A stretch of DNA of 64,000 nucleotides from Alkaliphilus pronyensis (GCF_009017275.1 NZ_WBZC01000025.1:1-64000), one strand, 5' to 3'; counted from the stretch's first letter, positions 37,072-46,599 are shown. Translations and numbers: made by a program. The notes: generated by a model from the sequence alone, not told the origin.

Positions 37072-38302
37072 TAAAACCTTTATTCTTGGTTTAGGTTTCT
37101 TTTGCATTAGTTTGGTGTGGCCCCTATATAACTTTTACATACCACTTTTTCTAAAGAACTATATTAATAGTCAGCTATGGATAAATACAATTATGACCTT
37201 CGACAACATTTTAGCCATATCTTTAATCCCCTACTTTGCCAGCTTAAGTGATAGAACCCGTACCACTGTAGGAAGAAGAATGCCTTTTTTAATAGTTGGT
37301 ATACCTATTTCAGCAATACTATTTATTATATTACCTAGATACACTAGCTTTTTAAGCTTAGTTATAATTTTATTCTTTTTTAATTTATCAATGTCTATAT
37401 ATAGGGCACCTACAGTTGCCCTTATGCCTGATATTACCCCTGCACCCCTAAGAAGTAAGGCAAATGGAATTATAAATTTTATGGGAGGATTGGCCTCTGT
37501 ATTAGTTTTATCTGTTGGAGCCTACTTATATAGCTGGAATCCTAACGCTCCATTTATTGGTACTGCTATTTTAATGATTATAGCTTTAGCAGTGTTGTTC
37601 TTTACTATTAAAGAGCCAAATGTAGGAGTAAATACAGCAGAGGAAGAAAAGGTAAATATAACGGGAACCCTAAGGGAAATAGTTAAGTCTGAGGATAAAA
37701 CAGTAATGTATGTATTGATGGCAATATTTTTCTGGTTTGTCGGTTATCAAGGCATTGAGGCAACCTTTAGTAATTATAGTGTTTATTTTCTTGATATAGG
37801 AGAAAAAATGGGCTCATTAATTTTAAGCAGCTTTGCTGGAGCCTTTTTAGTATTTGCAATTCCCAGTGGATTTGTAGCTACAAAGTTTGGTAAGGTTAGA
37901 ACAATTAAAATAGGTATAGTAGGCTTAATGACGGTATTTGCACTTTTAGGTTTTATTAGAGCCACCACTACAATAGCAAACATTCCCTACAATGTAATAA
38001 TGATGCTATTATTTGCAGTAGGAGGCTTCTGTTGGGCCTGTATTAATATTAACTCCTATCCAATGGTTGTTGAAAATACCTGCAAAGAGAAGATAGGTAC
38101 CTATACTGGTCTTTACTATTTCTTTTCTTCAATGGCTGCTATTTCTGGCCCCTTAATATTCGGATTTTTTGTTGATGTTTTCGGTTTTAAGGTTATGTTT
38201 TTTATTGGCTCAGCAGCATTAGCATTAGCCTTTATTTGTATACTAAAAATTAAAGACACCAAGGCTACTATCCCATTAAATAAAGCTGGCAACCCTATGT
38301 AG
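37055..38302 (+). CDS. MFS/GPH-like transporter linked to the glycerophosphodiesterase
   Basis: The 415-residue protein has twelve hydrophobic helices. The loop 'YFASLSDRTRTTVGRRMPF' (about residues 57-75) is typical of the GPH and SLC45-like sugar-cation symporters within MFS. I chose the ATG at 37055, with aaggga eight bases upstream inside the previous gene; an ATG-like start at 37037 overlaps that site. Coupling to the phosphodiesterase suggests uptake of a glycerophosphodiester or sugar. The specificity is not readable from sequence. Confidence 0.82.
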   Translation: MKLNYSKTFILGLGFFCISLVWPLYNFYIPLFLKNYINSQLWINTIMTFDNILAISLIPYFASLSDRTRTTVGRRMPFLIVGIPISAILFIILPRYTSFLSLVIILFFFNLSMSIYRAPTVALMPDITPAPLRSKANGIINFMGGLASVLVLSVGAYLYSWNPNAPFIGTAILMIIALAVLFFTIKEPNVGVNTAEEEKVNITGTLREIVKSEDKTVMYVLMAIFFWFVGYQGIEATFSNYSVYFLDIGEKMGSLILSSFAGAFLVFAIPSGFVATKFGKVRTIKIGIVGLMTVFALLGFIRATTTIANIPYNVIMMLLFAVGGFCWACININSYPMVVENTCKEKIGTYTGLYYFFSSMAAISGPLIFGFFVDVFGFKVMFFIGSAALALAFICILKIKDTKATIPLNKAGNPM

Positions 38303-38315
38303 GGTTACCAGCTTT
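38282..38315. terminator. Bidirectional terminator overlapping the carrier gene's end
   Basis: The 15-bp stem aaagctggcaaccct / agggttaccagcttt has one mismatch. It spans the stop codon and reaches the convergent gene. Confidence 0.75.
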
Positions 38316-38316
38316 A

Positions 38317-38643
38317 TTATAACTCATCAATTTTTGCAGCTAAAACAAAATCTGCTTCACTTAAACCATTTATTTTATGGGTGTACAGAGTAATTCTTAC
38401 TTTAGCCCACGAAAGGTAAATATCTGGATGATGACCTTCTTTTTCTGCTAATTTTGCAACTTTATTAGTAAACTTTAGTGCTTCTGTAAAATCCCTAAAC
38501 CTATAGGATTTTTCTAGCCTATTGTTTTCTGTAACGGTCCATCCTCCCTCCAACTGATTATAGTATTCCTTTATCTCTTCTTGACTTAATGGCGGTGTTC
38601 CAAGACTGCAGGGAATACAATGTTGGTTTGCAAGTTTGCTCAT
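38317..38643 (-). CDS. Pterin-4a-carbinolamine dehydratase
   Basis: The 108-residue protein matches 4a-hydroxytetrahydrobiopterin dehydratase, which recycles pterin cofactor or acts in related pterin chemistry. The signature 'EKEGHHPDIYLSWAKVRI' carries the two active-site histidines, followed by 'LYTHKINGLSEADFVLAAKI'. No aromatic amino acid hydroxylase is nearby, so the role in this anaerobe may concern molybdopterin or folate-like pterins (inference). The ribosome-binding site is aggagag. The gene lies 123 bases beyond ileS on the same strand. Confidence 0.9.
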   Translation of the reverse strand: MSKLANQHCIPCSLGTPPLSQEEIKEYYNQLEGGWTVTENNRLEKSYRFRDFTEALKFTNKVAKLAEKEGHHPDIYLSWAKVRITLYTHKINGLSEADFVLAAKIDEL

Positions 38644-38702
38644 ATAAAAAACTCCTCTCCTATTAATTTATTTATGTAATGTAGCTTTTTTGTCTTTAAT
38701 TA

Positions 38703-38747
38703 TTAATACCCTAAAATAACTTATTAAAAAATATTTTAGGGTATTAA
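38703..38747 (-). terminator. Perfect 16-bp stem after ileS
   Basis: The arms ttaataccctaaaata and tattttagggtattaa are exactly complementary, around a 13-base loop, in the gap between ileS and the pterin dehydratase gene. No T run follows on the minus strand, so it may stabilise the ileS mRNA end or slow polymerase more than terminate. Confidence 0.5.
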
Positions 38748-38766
38748 TATAATTATATAGGTTTTT

Positions 38767-41700
38767 TTATATTTTTTCTACTTTTATACCAGTATCATGA
38801 TCGTTTAGGTTTTGCTTTTCTATGGTATGGTCCTGTATTCTTTCAATTGAAACTGCCAACGTTTCTAGTTTGATATAGTCCTTATGAACTTCTATAGCAT
38901 TGGCTATCTCGTCATCTCCATCAAAGTACACTTTTATATTATCGGTAACATCAAAGTCATTGTTCTTTCTAAGCTGTTGTACCTTTGAAATGAACTCTCG
39001 TGCAAAGCCTTCATCTATAAGCTCTTGGGTTAAGGTTGTATCTAGTATTACAAATAGGTTGTTCTCTGTTTCTACTGTGAAGCCTTCCTTTGCCACTATT
39101 GCAATTTGCACATAGTCCTTTATTATTTCAACCCTTTCTCCCTCAAGCTCAACAAATATGCTTTCTCCAGCTTCAAGCCTTTCAGCTGTAGAGGCGGCAT
39201 CTAAGCCAGCCAGTGCTTTTCCAAGAGATTTAATTTTTGAGCCTAGTATTGAACCTGCAGCTCTAAAGTTTGGCTTTAAATTAAAGTCCATATACTTTTT
39301 TAGGTTATTTTCAAATACTACAGCCTTAACATTTAGCTCTTCTTGAATTAACGGTACTAAATCAGATATTAAGGATTCATATTTTCCATCAACAAGAATC
39401 ATCTGTAATGGCTGTCGCACCTTGATTTTGGCTTGAGCCCTTGCTGCTCTTCCTAATCCTACTAAGCTTCTAGTTAAATCCATTTTTTCTTCAACCTTTT
39501 TATCTATTAAGCTATTATCTACAACAGGATAATCTGCCAGGTGTACAGATAACTCATTTGTCAGCTTTTGATACATTTCGTCTGAAAGGAATGGTGCAAA
39601 GGGTGCCACCAGCTTAGCCACTCCTGTTAATATTTCATATGTTGTATTATAAACCGCTTTTTTGTCTTCTGTTAGCTCTGTAGCCCAAAAACGACGTCTT
39701 GCCCTTCTTATATACCAGTTTGAAAGGTCTTCGTTGACAAACTCCTGTATTTTTCTAACAGACTTTGTTAAGTCAAATGCCTTCATATCTTCTGTAACAG
39801 CTACAATAAGACTATTAAACTTTGAAAGTATCCATCTGTCTAGCTCAGGTCTTTTATTATATTCTACAAAAAAGTCTGCTGCATTAATATTATCTGTGTT
39901 GGCATATAGGGTAAAGAAGGTATATACATTTTGAATAGTTAAGAAAAACTTGCTTTGAACCTCTTTTAGTCCATCAATATCGAAACGTGTAGGTGTCCAT
40001 GCTGGTGAAACATACAGTAGATACCATCTCAAAACATCTGCCCCATATTCATCAAATAGCTTAAATGGGTCAACTGTATTTCCCTTTGATTTAGACATCT
40101 TTCTGCCTTCTTTATCAAGTATTAAATCATTTACTAAAACATTTTTGTATGGAGCAACTCCTTTAACAAAGGTAGAAATAGCCAATAATGAGTAAAACCA
40201 ACCACGGGTTTGGTCTATACCCTCACAAATATAATCGGCTGGGAATAGCTCATCAAAGTTTTCGAAGTTCTCAAAGGGATAATGATGTTGGGCAAATGGC
40301 ATAGCTCCACTATCAAACCAACAATCTATTACCTCAGGTACTCTAGTCATATGCCCTTCACATTTTTCACAATGTAAATGAACATCGTCAACATATGGTC
40401 GGTGTAATTCAATGGTTTCATCAATTTCTTCAACTGCCCTCTCAATTAATTCTCTTCTTGAACCAACTGAAGTTGTTTCTCCGCATTCACATCTCCATAT
40501 ATTAAGTGGTGTACCCCAATATCTATTTCGTGATAATGCCCAATCATTCAAGTTTTCTAACCAGTTGCCAAATCTTTTTTCACCTACATAATCTGGATAC
40601 CATGAAACCGATTTATTATTTGCAATTAGCTGATCCTTCATTTTGGTTACTTCAATATACCAGCTTGGTTTTCCATAGTATAATAAGGGTGTAGAGCATC
40701 TCCAACAGTGGGGATAGTTATGGTCCATCTTTTCCTTCTTAAATAATTTGTTTTCTGCATGAAGCCATTTTATAATATCTACATCACAGTCCATTACAAA
40801 GCGACCTTCCCAGGGGGTAGCAGTATATTTTCCACCTTCATCTACTGGCTGTAATACTGGTAAATCATATTTTCTTCCAACCTGATAGTCATCCTCTCCA
40901 AAGGCTGGAGCCATATGAACAATTCCTGTACCATCATCAGTTGTTACAAAATCAGCTACTGTCACAAAGAATGCCTTTTTATCTGGCTTTACAAAGGGCA
41001 TTAGCTGTTCGTATTCAACATATTCTAAATCACGTCCCTTTACCTCACTTAATACCTCATAATCCTCCCCTAAAACCTTATCGGCAAGCTTATCTACAAC
41101 GTAATATATTTTGTCTTGATACTTGACCCTCAAATAGGTTTCATCTGGGTGTACTGCAATTGCAACATTTGATGCTAATGTCCAGGGTGTAGTAGTCCAT
41201 ACCAGAAAGTATTCATCCTTATCCTTTAGCTTAAGGGGTGCAATCACTGTATTAGACTTTATTTCCTTATAGCCCTGTGATACTTCATGGGACGCAAGAC
41301 CTGTTCCACATCTTGGACAGTAGGGTAGAATTTTATGACCTTCATATATATAATTTTCCTTAAAGAATTTATCAAGAATCCACCATACTGATTCTATATA
41401 GTTATTATCTAGTGTTATATAGGGGTTATCTAAATCTATAGAGTATCCCATCCTCTTTGTCATATCTCTCCAAAGCTTTTCGTAGGTAAACACCGACTCT
41501 CTACATTTTTCATTAAACTTATCTAGTCCATAGTTTTCTATTTCCTGCTTGCTTGATAGCTTTAATTGCTTTTCTACCTCAATTTCTACTGGTAGTCCGT
41601 GGGTATCCCACCCTGCCTTACGCTTTACTTCATACCCTGTCATTGCCTTATATCTACAGACTGAATCCTTTAATGTTCTTGAAATAACATGGTGTATTCC

Positions 41701-41868
41701 AGGTCGGCCATTGGCTGTAGGTGGTCCTTCATAAAATACAAAGGACTTTTTACCTTTTCGATTTTCAATGCTTTTATCGAGAATTTTGTTTTGATCCCAA
41801 TGATCTGCCGTTATGCCTTCACGTTCAGCAACTGGTAGATTAGATAATGCTTGATACTTTTCCATCAT
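38767..41868 (-). CDS. ileS: Isoleucyl-tRNA synthetase, type 2
   Basis: The 1033-residue class I synthetase charges tRNA-Ile. The nucleotide-binding motif reads 'GPPTANGRPGIHHVI' (HIGH equivalent at about residue 57), and the second motif is KMSKSKGN (about 593). Length and the 'GIHHVIS' variant match the eukaryote-like type-2 enzyme, which in other bacteria is naturally resistant to mupirocin. Zinc-type cysteine pairs (CPRCGTG, CEKCEG) are present. The ribosome-binding site is gagg seven bases before the ATG. The gene is preceded by a T-box leader and a consensus promoter. Confidence 0.96.
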   Translation of the reverse strand: MMEKYQALSNLPVAEREGITADHWDQNKILDKSIENRKGKKSFVFYEGPPTANGRPGIHHVISRTLKDSVCRYKAMTGYEVKRKAGWDTHGLPVEIEVEKQLKLSSKQEIENYGLDKFNEKCRESVFTYEKLWRDMTKRMGYSIDLDNPYITLDNNYIESVWWILDKFFKENYIYEGHKILPYCPRCGTGLASHEVSQGYKEIKSNTVIAPLKLKDKDEYFLVWTTTPWTLASNVAIAVHPDETYLRVKYQDKIYYVVDKLADKVLGEDYEVLSEVKGRDLEYVEYEQLMPFVKPDKKAFFVTVADFVTTDDGTGIVHMAPAFGEDDYQVGRKYDLPVLQPVDEGGKYTATPWEGRFVMDCDVDIIKWLHAENKLFKKEKMDHNYPHCWRCSTPLLYYGKPSWYIEVTKMKDQLIANNKSVSWYPDYVGEKRFGNWLENLNDWALSRNRYWGTPLNIWRCECGETTSVGSRRELIERAVEEIDETIELHRPYVDDVHLHCEKCEGHMTRVPEVIDCWFDSGAMPFAQHHYPFENFENFDELFPADYICEGIDQTRGWFYSLLAISTFVKGVAPYKNVLVNDLILDKEGRKMSKSKGNTVDPFKLFDEYGADVLRWYLLYVSPAWTPTRFDIDGLKEVQSKFFLTIQNVYTFFTLYANTDNINAADFFVEYNKRPELDRWILSKFNSLIVAVTEDMKAFDLTKSVRKIQEFVNEDLSNWYIRRARRRFWATELTEDKKAVYNTTYEILTGVAKLVAPFAPFLSDEMYQKLTNELSVHLADYPVVDNSLIDKKVEEKMDLTRSLVGLGRAARAQAKIKVRQPLQMILVDGKYESLISDLVPLIQEELNVKAVVFENNLKKYMDFNLKPNFRAAGSILGSKIKSLGKALAGLDAASTAERLEAGESIFVELEGERVEIIKDYVQIAIVAKEGFTVETENNLFVILDTTLTQELIDEGFAREFISKVQQLRKNNDFDVTDNIKVYFDGDDEIANAIEVHKDYIKLETLAVSIERIQDHTIEKQNLNDHDTGIKVEKI

Positions 41869-41910
41869 AAATCTTCCTCTCTTTAGTGTTATTAAAAATT
41901 TAAAAATAAA

Positions 41911-42150
41911 AATCCCTAAGTATAAAACTTAGGGACGATCAAAATCGCGGTACCACCCTGATTACAGAAGAAAGCTTCTGTCGCTCAAAGGATTTTAACG
42001 TGTGCCTACGGGAATCACTACTATTACCTTCACAATTCCAGCTCTGGGGTGATTTTCATACAATACCTTATCATAATCTCTCAGCTAATGATTATGTCTC
42101 TGTAATTCCAGTAGTGTACTACTGTCCCCTTCATTGCCAATGTATCTACT
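41911..42150 (-). promoter_or_regulatory. T-box riboswitch of ileS
   Basis: The minus strand contains the T-box sequence agggtggtaccgcg (41958-41945), which pairs with the tRNA acceptor end. The terminator stem ccctaagt / acttaggg plus a T run (41914-41935) follows. Stem I lies upstream, and a likely specifier codon ATC (42053-42051) is followed by acc as in other T-boxes. Uncharged tRNA-Ile would open the terminator and raise ileS expression. Confidence 0.9.
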
Positions 42151-42164
42151 TTAATTTAAATAAA

Positions 42165-42194
42165 ATTATAACTCTTATGCAATATTAGTGTCAA
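42165..42194 (-). promoter_or_regulatory. Promoter of ileS
   Basis: The -35 TTGACA (42194-42189) and -10 TATAAT (42170-42165) are both consensus, separated by 18 bp. Transcription should start near 42157, at the head of the T-box. Nothing else was recognised between 42195 and 42379. Confidence 0.9.
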
Positions 42195-42379
42195 GGCAAT
42201 ATTCAATAATTAACAGATTATTTATATATAATTATTGTCCTTTGGGATTTTCTTATACAATATAATTTAAAACAACTTATAATTTAATACTATGGATTTG
42301 TTAAGATGACAACACTCTAATCTATGATGAAACTTTTAAAGAAACATAAGCGTAATTATAACCTATAACAATATTACTA

Positions 42380-43000
42380 TCATTTGCTGCTGTCTAATTT
42401 ATTATATATTTTATTATGGTCTTCGGCTAATGGTGTCTCTTTAATTTTATTTAGATACTCTTTTAATAAATCTTCTGTTATACCTTCTTTTTTATAATCC
42501 TCCATAGTATGAGTAGCTAGCCACCTAGAAGTATAAATCTTATCATTAACAAGCAGTGCAAACTCATTTACAAAGGCTTTATTAATGAGCTTTTGATCAT
42601 TTGAGTAGATAGCTTCTATTTGCTCCTTTGTATAAGTCCATTTCCCTGCTTCTTCAAAAGCTTCTCTGGATACATCTAGTTCTTTAACTGCATTAACTAT
42701 AGTAAGCTCTGACACGTCGCGTCCTTTTGGATTTTCTAAACTTTCGAATTGACTTACCCATTCTTCTACTTTTTCTCTACCAGCAATATCGAATAGGAAA
42801 GTGTCTACTCCATAATATATAAGCACATAAGGATCGCTATATTCACTAACAGGTCCCCCAATATCATACACATAAGGATTACCCTTAGTTAAATTTTCAG
42901 AAATAGTATCATTTTCTATTGGTTTATTTGATGCAGCTTCACATCCTAAAAGTGATATTAAGCAGAAAATTGTTAAAATAACTATAAATATCTTTTTCAT
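42380..43000 (-). CDS. Putative lipoprotein of unknown function
   Basis: The 206-residue precursor starts at the ATG at 43000, with aaaggaagg upstream. It has a lipoprotein signal peptide ending in the lipobox LLGC (Cys about residue 20). The mature part is acidic and probably helical ('REKVEEWVSQFESLENP', 'TYTKEQIEAIYSNDQ'); residues 'GDYDPYVLIYYG'-like segments resemble no domain that I can name. A longer frame to 43078 lacks a ribosome-binding site and would bury the signal peptide. Function is unknown; it should be anchored on the outer face of the membrane. Confidence 0.75.
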   Translation of the reverse strand: MKKIFIVILTIFCLISLLGCEAASNKPIENDTISENLTKGNPYVYDIGGPVSEYSDPYVLIYYGVDTFLFDIAGREKVEEWVSQFESLENPKGRDVSELTIVNAVKELDVSREAFEEAGKWTYTKEQIEAIYSNDQKLINKAFVNEFALLVNDKIYTSRWLATHTMEDYKKEGITEDLLKEYLNKIKETPLAEDHNKIYNKLDSSK

Positions 43001-43207
43001 GTTTACCTTCCTTTCTATATTAATGAGAACTAAGCTTTCTTCATGTTTTTTCTTACGTATTAGGTGAAGTAAAACCATGCATTATACTGACTTTTGATAT
43101 TTTACTAAGGGACTTGTCCTATAGCCTAATAAAAGTATATCATGTAATATTTATTTGCTATGTCATATTTTGTAATTTTAAATATTTCATTTGTGTTACA
43201 CATAAAA

Positions 43208-43245
43208 ACCCCTAAAACCCACTTTTTATAGTAGGTTTAAGGGGT
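43208..43245 (-). terminator. Terminator of the symporter-racemase operon
   Basis: The stem acccctaaaacc / ggtttaaggggt has one mismatch and is followed on the minus strand by tttttatg. Confidence 0.75.
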
Positions 43246-43286
43246 GTGTCCTTTGGGATTATTTATATATAATAGTTATTAGTCTG

Positions 43287-43994
43287 CTAAAGCTTTGCAT
43301 ATTCAACAGATTTTTTCGCCAATAGTAATGTGGTATCAATATATCTATAATTGAATGCTGCAATGTCTTCATCCTTTTCTATAGCATTAAATAGCAAGGG
43401 TAATTCTGTGCATCCCAGAATGACTATTTCAATAGATTTTTCATTTAACTCCTTTAGAAAATTAATAAGCTCACTTTTATGATTTTGCTTGTTTCCCTTC
43501 TTTATTTTATATATAATTTCCTGTAGTTTTTTTTGATTCTCTTTTTTTAGTGCTATAACCTCTATGTTGTTATGGGCAAAATAATTTTCATATATTTTAG
43601 AGGAATAGGTACCCATTGTTGCCAGTAGCCCCACTTGCTTTGTGTTTTTGTAGTTGTTTTTTATAAAGTCGGCTGTAATTTGTACCATGTTTAAAATTGG
43701 AATATCTAGATATTCCTTTATATCTTCGTAAAAGCAGTGGGCAGTATTACAGGGCATTACAATAAAATCTGCCCCCATTAATTCTAACACTATAGCCGAC
43801 TTTATTAGATATTTCAAGGGACTAGGTCCATTTCCCAATAAATATTCTGTTCTATCTGGAATTAAAACATTGTTTTCAATTATTATTGGTATATGCTCTT
43901 GATCTGAACTACCATTGGTTAAATGAATTACTTTATTAAAGAAATTTGCAGTAGCCTCTGGTCCCATTCCACCAAGTATTCCAATTTTTTTCAT
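43287..43994 (-). CDS. Aspartate/glutamate racemase family protein
   Basis: The 235-residue protein has both catalytic cysteines of the PLP-independent racemase family: 'MPCNTAHCF' (about residue 83) and 'LGCTELPLL' (about 195). The N-terminus 'GILGGMGPEATANFF' is the family signature. It most resembles aspartate racemases of the YgeA/RacD type; substrate assignment between Asp, Glu and hydantoins is uncertain. It follows the dicarboxylate/amino acid symporter gene by 24 bases, so uptake and racemisation of an acidic amino acid are probably coupled. Confidence 0.88.
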   Translation of the reverse strand: MKKIGILGGMGPEATANFFNKVIHLTNGSSDQEHIPIIIENNVLIPDRTEYLLGNGPSPLKYLIKSAIVLELMGADFIVMPCNTAHCFYEDIKEYLDIPILNMVQITADFIKNNYKNTKQVGLLATMGTYSSKIYENYFAHNNIEVIALKKENQKKLQEIIYKIKKGNKQNHKSELINFLKELNEKSIEIVILGCTELPLLFNAIEKDEDIAAFNYRYIDTTLLLAKKSVEYAKL

Positions 43995-44018
43995 GCTTAT
44001 CCCCTTTAAAATATTAGT

Positions 44019-45248
44019 TTATGCTGAGGCCTCACTCTCATCTAAATCAGTAAGGTCATTTTCAGTAGCGGCAATAGCAACTGCAACCGCCGAATCACCT
44101 ACTACATTTACTGTAGTTCTAGCCATATCAAGAATTCTGTCTATACCAGCAATAAGTGCTGAGCCCTCTAAAGGTAATCCTACGGATGTTAAAACCATTG
44201 TTAGCATGATGAAGCCTGCTCCTGGTACACCTGCTGTGCCAATAGAGGCTAGGGTAGCTGTTAGAATAATAGACACCTGCTGTGCAATTGATAAATCTAA
44301 GCCATAGATTTGGGCAACGAACAATGCGCATACTCCTTGATATAGTGCTGTTCCATCCATATTTATGGTTGCCCCTAAGGGTAGTACAAAGCTGGAAACA
44401 GACTTAGAAACACCAAGATTATCTCTACAGGATTTTATTGTAACTGGTAGTGTGCCAGCACTGCTGCAGGTACTAAAGGCAACCGCCGCAGCCGGTAAAA
44501 CACCTTTGAAAAACTTAAGTGGATTCATCTTAGCAAATACCTTAACAATAGATGAATATACTATAACACTGTGTAGAAGTGCTCCAATATATACTGCAGC
44601 AATAACCTTAGCTAGTGGAAATAATACAGCAGGTCCATTCTGTGCCACTACAGGAGTTATTAATGCAAAAACACCAAAGGGTGCTAAATACATAATAAAT
44701 GCAGTAATCTTATACATTATTTCTGCTAAGCTATCAAAAAAGTTAAACACAGCCTTACCCTTTTCACCAATTGTTGTTATGGTAATTCCTAAGAATAGGG
44801 CAAAGGTAATAATCTGAAGCATATTACCGTTAACTAAACCCTGTAACGGATTTGTTGGTATAATTGCCAATAGGGTTTCAACTAATGGTGGTGCATTTCT
44901 GGCTTCTACTGTTACACCTTCTAATATCACCAAACCACTTCCAGGCTGAAACAAGTTACCCAGCACCAGGCCAATTGTAACAGCAACAGCTGTAGTTACG
45001 AGATAAAAAGCTACGGTTTTTCCTCCAACTCTCCCCAGCTTTTTAACATCACCTATACTTGCAGCACCTACAATTAAAGAGGAAAATACAAGAGGTACAA
45101 TAATCATCTTAATTAGATTTAAGAAAAGCTTACCAAAGGGTGCAATAAACTTTGTAGCAATTTCTGGGCTACCCCCCAAAATTAAACCAGCAATAATACC
45201 TAAAACTAAACCTATCAAGATCCTTGTTGTCAGTCTCATTTTTGCCAT
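44019..45248 (-). CDS. Dicarboxylate/amino acid:cation symporter (DAACS family)
   Basis: The 409-residue membrane protein has the Glt fold. The serine-rich motif is 'STCSSAGTLPVT' (hairpin 1), helix 7 carries 'NMDGTALYQGV', and hairpin 2 has 'GTAGVPGAGFIML'. These form the binding sites for glutamate/aspartate or C4-dicarboxylate and sodium or protons. An Arg in helix 8 is expected for amino acid binding; 'IDRILDMARTTVNVVGD' contains it. A strong ribosome-binding site (ggagg) precedes the ATG. It heads the operon with the racemase. Confidence 0.93.
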   Translation of the reverse strand: MAKMRLTTRILIGLVLGIIAGLILGGSPEIATKFIAPFGKLFLNLIKMIIVPLVFSSLIVGAASIGDVKKLGRVGGKTVAFYLVTTAVAVTIGLVLGNLFQPGSGLVILEGVTVEARNAPPLVETLLAIIPTNPLQGLVNGNMLQIITFALFLGITITTIGEKGKAVFNFFDSLAEIMYKITAFIMYLAPFGVFALITPVVAQNGPAVLFPLAKVIAAVYIGALLHSVIVYSSIVKVFAKMNPLKFFKGVLPAAAVAFSTCSSAGTLPVTIKSCRDNLGVSKSVSSFVLPLGATINMDGTALYQGVCALFVAQIYGLDLSIAQQVSIILTATLASIGTAGVPGAGFIMLTMVLTSVGLPLEGSALIAGIDRILDMARTTVNVVGDSAVAVAIAATENDLTDLDESEASA

Positions 45249-45441
45249 AATTTTTCTCCTCCCTCCATTTTTTTAATTAATTGTATAAATATATTATACA
45301 AGAATGCTGTTGTTTTCTTAATATTTTTTATTTTTTTAATATTTAATTTATTATTATTCTTTTACTATTTTTATGTTGTAGAAGATAGCATTATAACCTT
45401 TATCTTATTGGTGCTGGCTTCTTCTGATTAATCCAATCAAA

Positions 45442-45474
45442 AAAAAGGCTAATATCATTGTATTAACCTTTTTT
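45442..45474 (-). terminator. Terminator after the PC4-like gene
   Basis: The stem aaaggctaat / attaaccttt is followed by a long T run on the minus strand. Confidence 0.75.
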
Positions 45475-45482
45475 TATTAATT

Positions 45483-45704
45483 CTAAATATCTATAGTGTT
45501 TAATATCTCCTTTAATGCCTTTAGCTCTTCCTTTGATAGGGTTACTCCCTTTCCCATTTTTTCATTATTAGGGTCCCATTCTCTAATATCATATTTAGGG
45601 TCCCTATTATTCCAGCTTACTAAATTTAACTGCTTCCTCCATCCTTTAGTGGATTCAGATAGAGTGCCAAAGCTTTGCTGTATTTCGAATTTTATTTCTG
45701 CCAT
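45483..45704 (-). CDS. YdbC-like PC4 single-strand DNA-binding protein
   Basis: The 73-residue protein matches the bacterial YdbC/PC4 family, small dimers that bind single-stranded DNA with a beta-sheet. Typical features are the N-terminal 'IKFEIQQSFGTLS' strand, 'GWRKQLNLVSWNNRDPKYDI' and the C-terminal helix 'LSKEELKALKEILN'. A role in transcription or DNA repair is assumed from the eukaryotic PC4 coactivator. It has its own ribosome-binding site (gaaggga) and lies 31 bases after the radical SAM gene on the same strand. Confidence 0.9.
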   Translation of the reverse strand: MAEIKFEIQQSFGTLSESTKGWRKQLNLVSWNNRDPKYDIREWDPNNEKMGKGVTLSKEELKALKEILNTIDI

Positions 45705-45735
45705 TAGGTTTTTCTCCCTTCATCTTTATGTATTA

Positions 45736-46599
45736 CTATAGGCTTCTTAAATAATCCTCCCTATAATTGTCCTCATTAATTGCCTTCTCCACTGTCTTTA
45801 TCAAAGCTTCACGGTCTTTGTTAAGTACCCCTTTTAAGGTTAAATAATTTGATGCATGATTCATCCTAAAAACAGTACTATTAAGATTTAGTTCCTTTAA
45901 AAACAAAAGAGTTTCCTCTAATACATCTCTAGGTAATAGGGAAGTATAGCCGTAGGCTTTATTTAATTCTTCCTCAACTCCATTATCCTCAATAAGAAGA
46001 GTCAGTAGACTTAAAAAGTCTGGTTGAATTCTATTTATAGCCTCTGCTGAGTGCTTTGCATGCTGTTTATATAGCTTTTGTCCCCCTAAGCCAGATATCA
46101 GCATTACAGATAGGCTAAAGCCTACTTTTTTAGCCTTTAAGCAGCCTTCAATAATTTCTTCTTTTGTTACACCTTTGTCTACTCCTGAAAGTATTGTGTC
46201 ATCTCCACTTTCTATACCTACATAAAGCATAGTTAGTCCTGCATTATATATAGCTTGTAGCTCTTCAATAGATTTTCTCAACAGATCCTTTGGTCCTGCG
46301 TAGGAGGATATACGCTTTAGGTTTGGAAGCTCAGCCCTCACCCTATTTATTATTTCCAATAGTTTATTGGTTTTCAAGCAAAGCACATTTCCATCTGCAA
46401 GAAAAACCCTATCACCAGCTTTGGAAAAGGTCTTTAATTGGTGTAGCTGTTTGTTTATTTCATCCATACCATTAACCTTAAAATCCTTAGTTTTATACAT
46501 TGTACAAAACCTGCATCTATTATGGGAGCAACCCTCTGTCACTTGTAATATTAAACTCTTGGCCTCACTTGGAGGTCTAAATAAGGGATAATTGTACAT
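45736..46599 (-). CDS. Radical SAM protein with CX4CX2C cluster motif
   Basis: The 287-residue protein has a radical SAM barrel. The cluster-binding motif near residue 19 reads C-SHNR-C-RF-C, with four rather than three residues between the first two cysteines. It is followed by 'TMYKTKDF'. Other family marks are 'VFLADGNVLCL', 'LYVGIESGDDTIL' and 'SVMLISGLGG'. There are no added cysteine clusters and no B12 domain. I know of similar clostridial proteins with this spacing but no assigned reaction. It lies 32 bases downstream of the MTH1187-like gene, and the three small genes may be co-transcribed. Confidence 0.85.
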   Translation of the reverse strand: MYNYPLFRPPSEAKSLILQVTEGCSHNRCRFCTMYKTKDFKVNGMDEINKQLHQLKTFSKAGDRVFLADGNVLCLKTNKLLEIINRVRAELPNLKRISSYAGPKDLLRKSIEELQAIYNAGLTMLYVGIESGDDTILSGVDKGVTKEEIIEGCLKAKKVGFSLSVMLISGLGGQKLYKQHAKHSAEAINRIQPDFLSLLTLLIEDNGVEEELNKAYGYTSLLPRDVLEETLLFLKELNLNSTVFRMNHASNYLTLKGVLNKDREALIKTVEKAINEDNYREDYLRSL

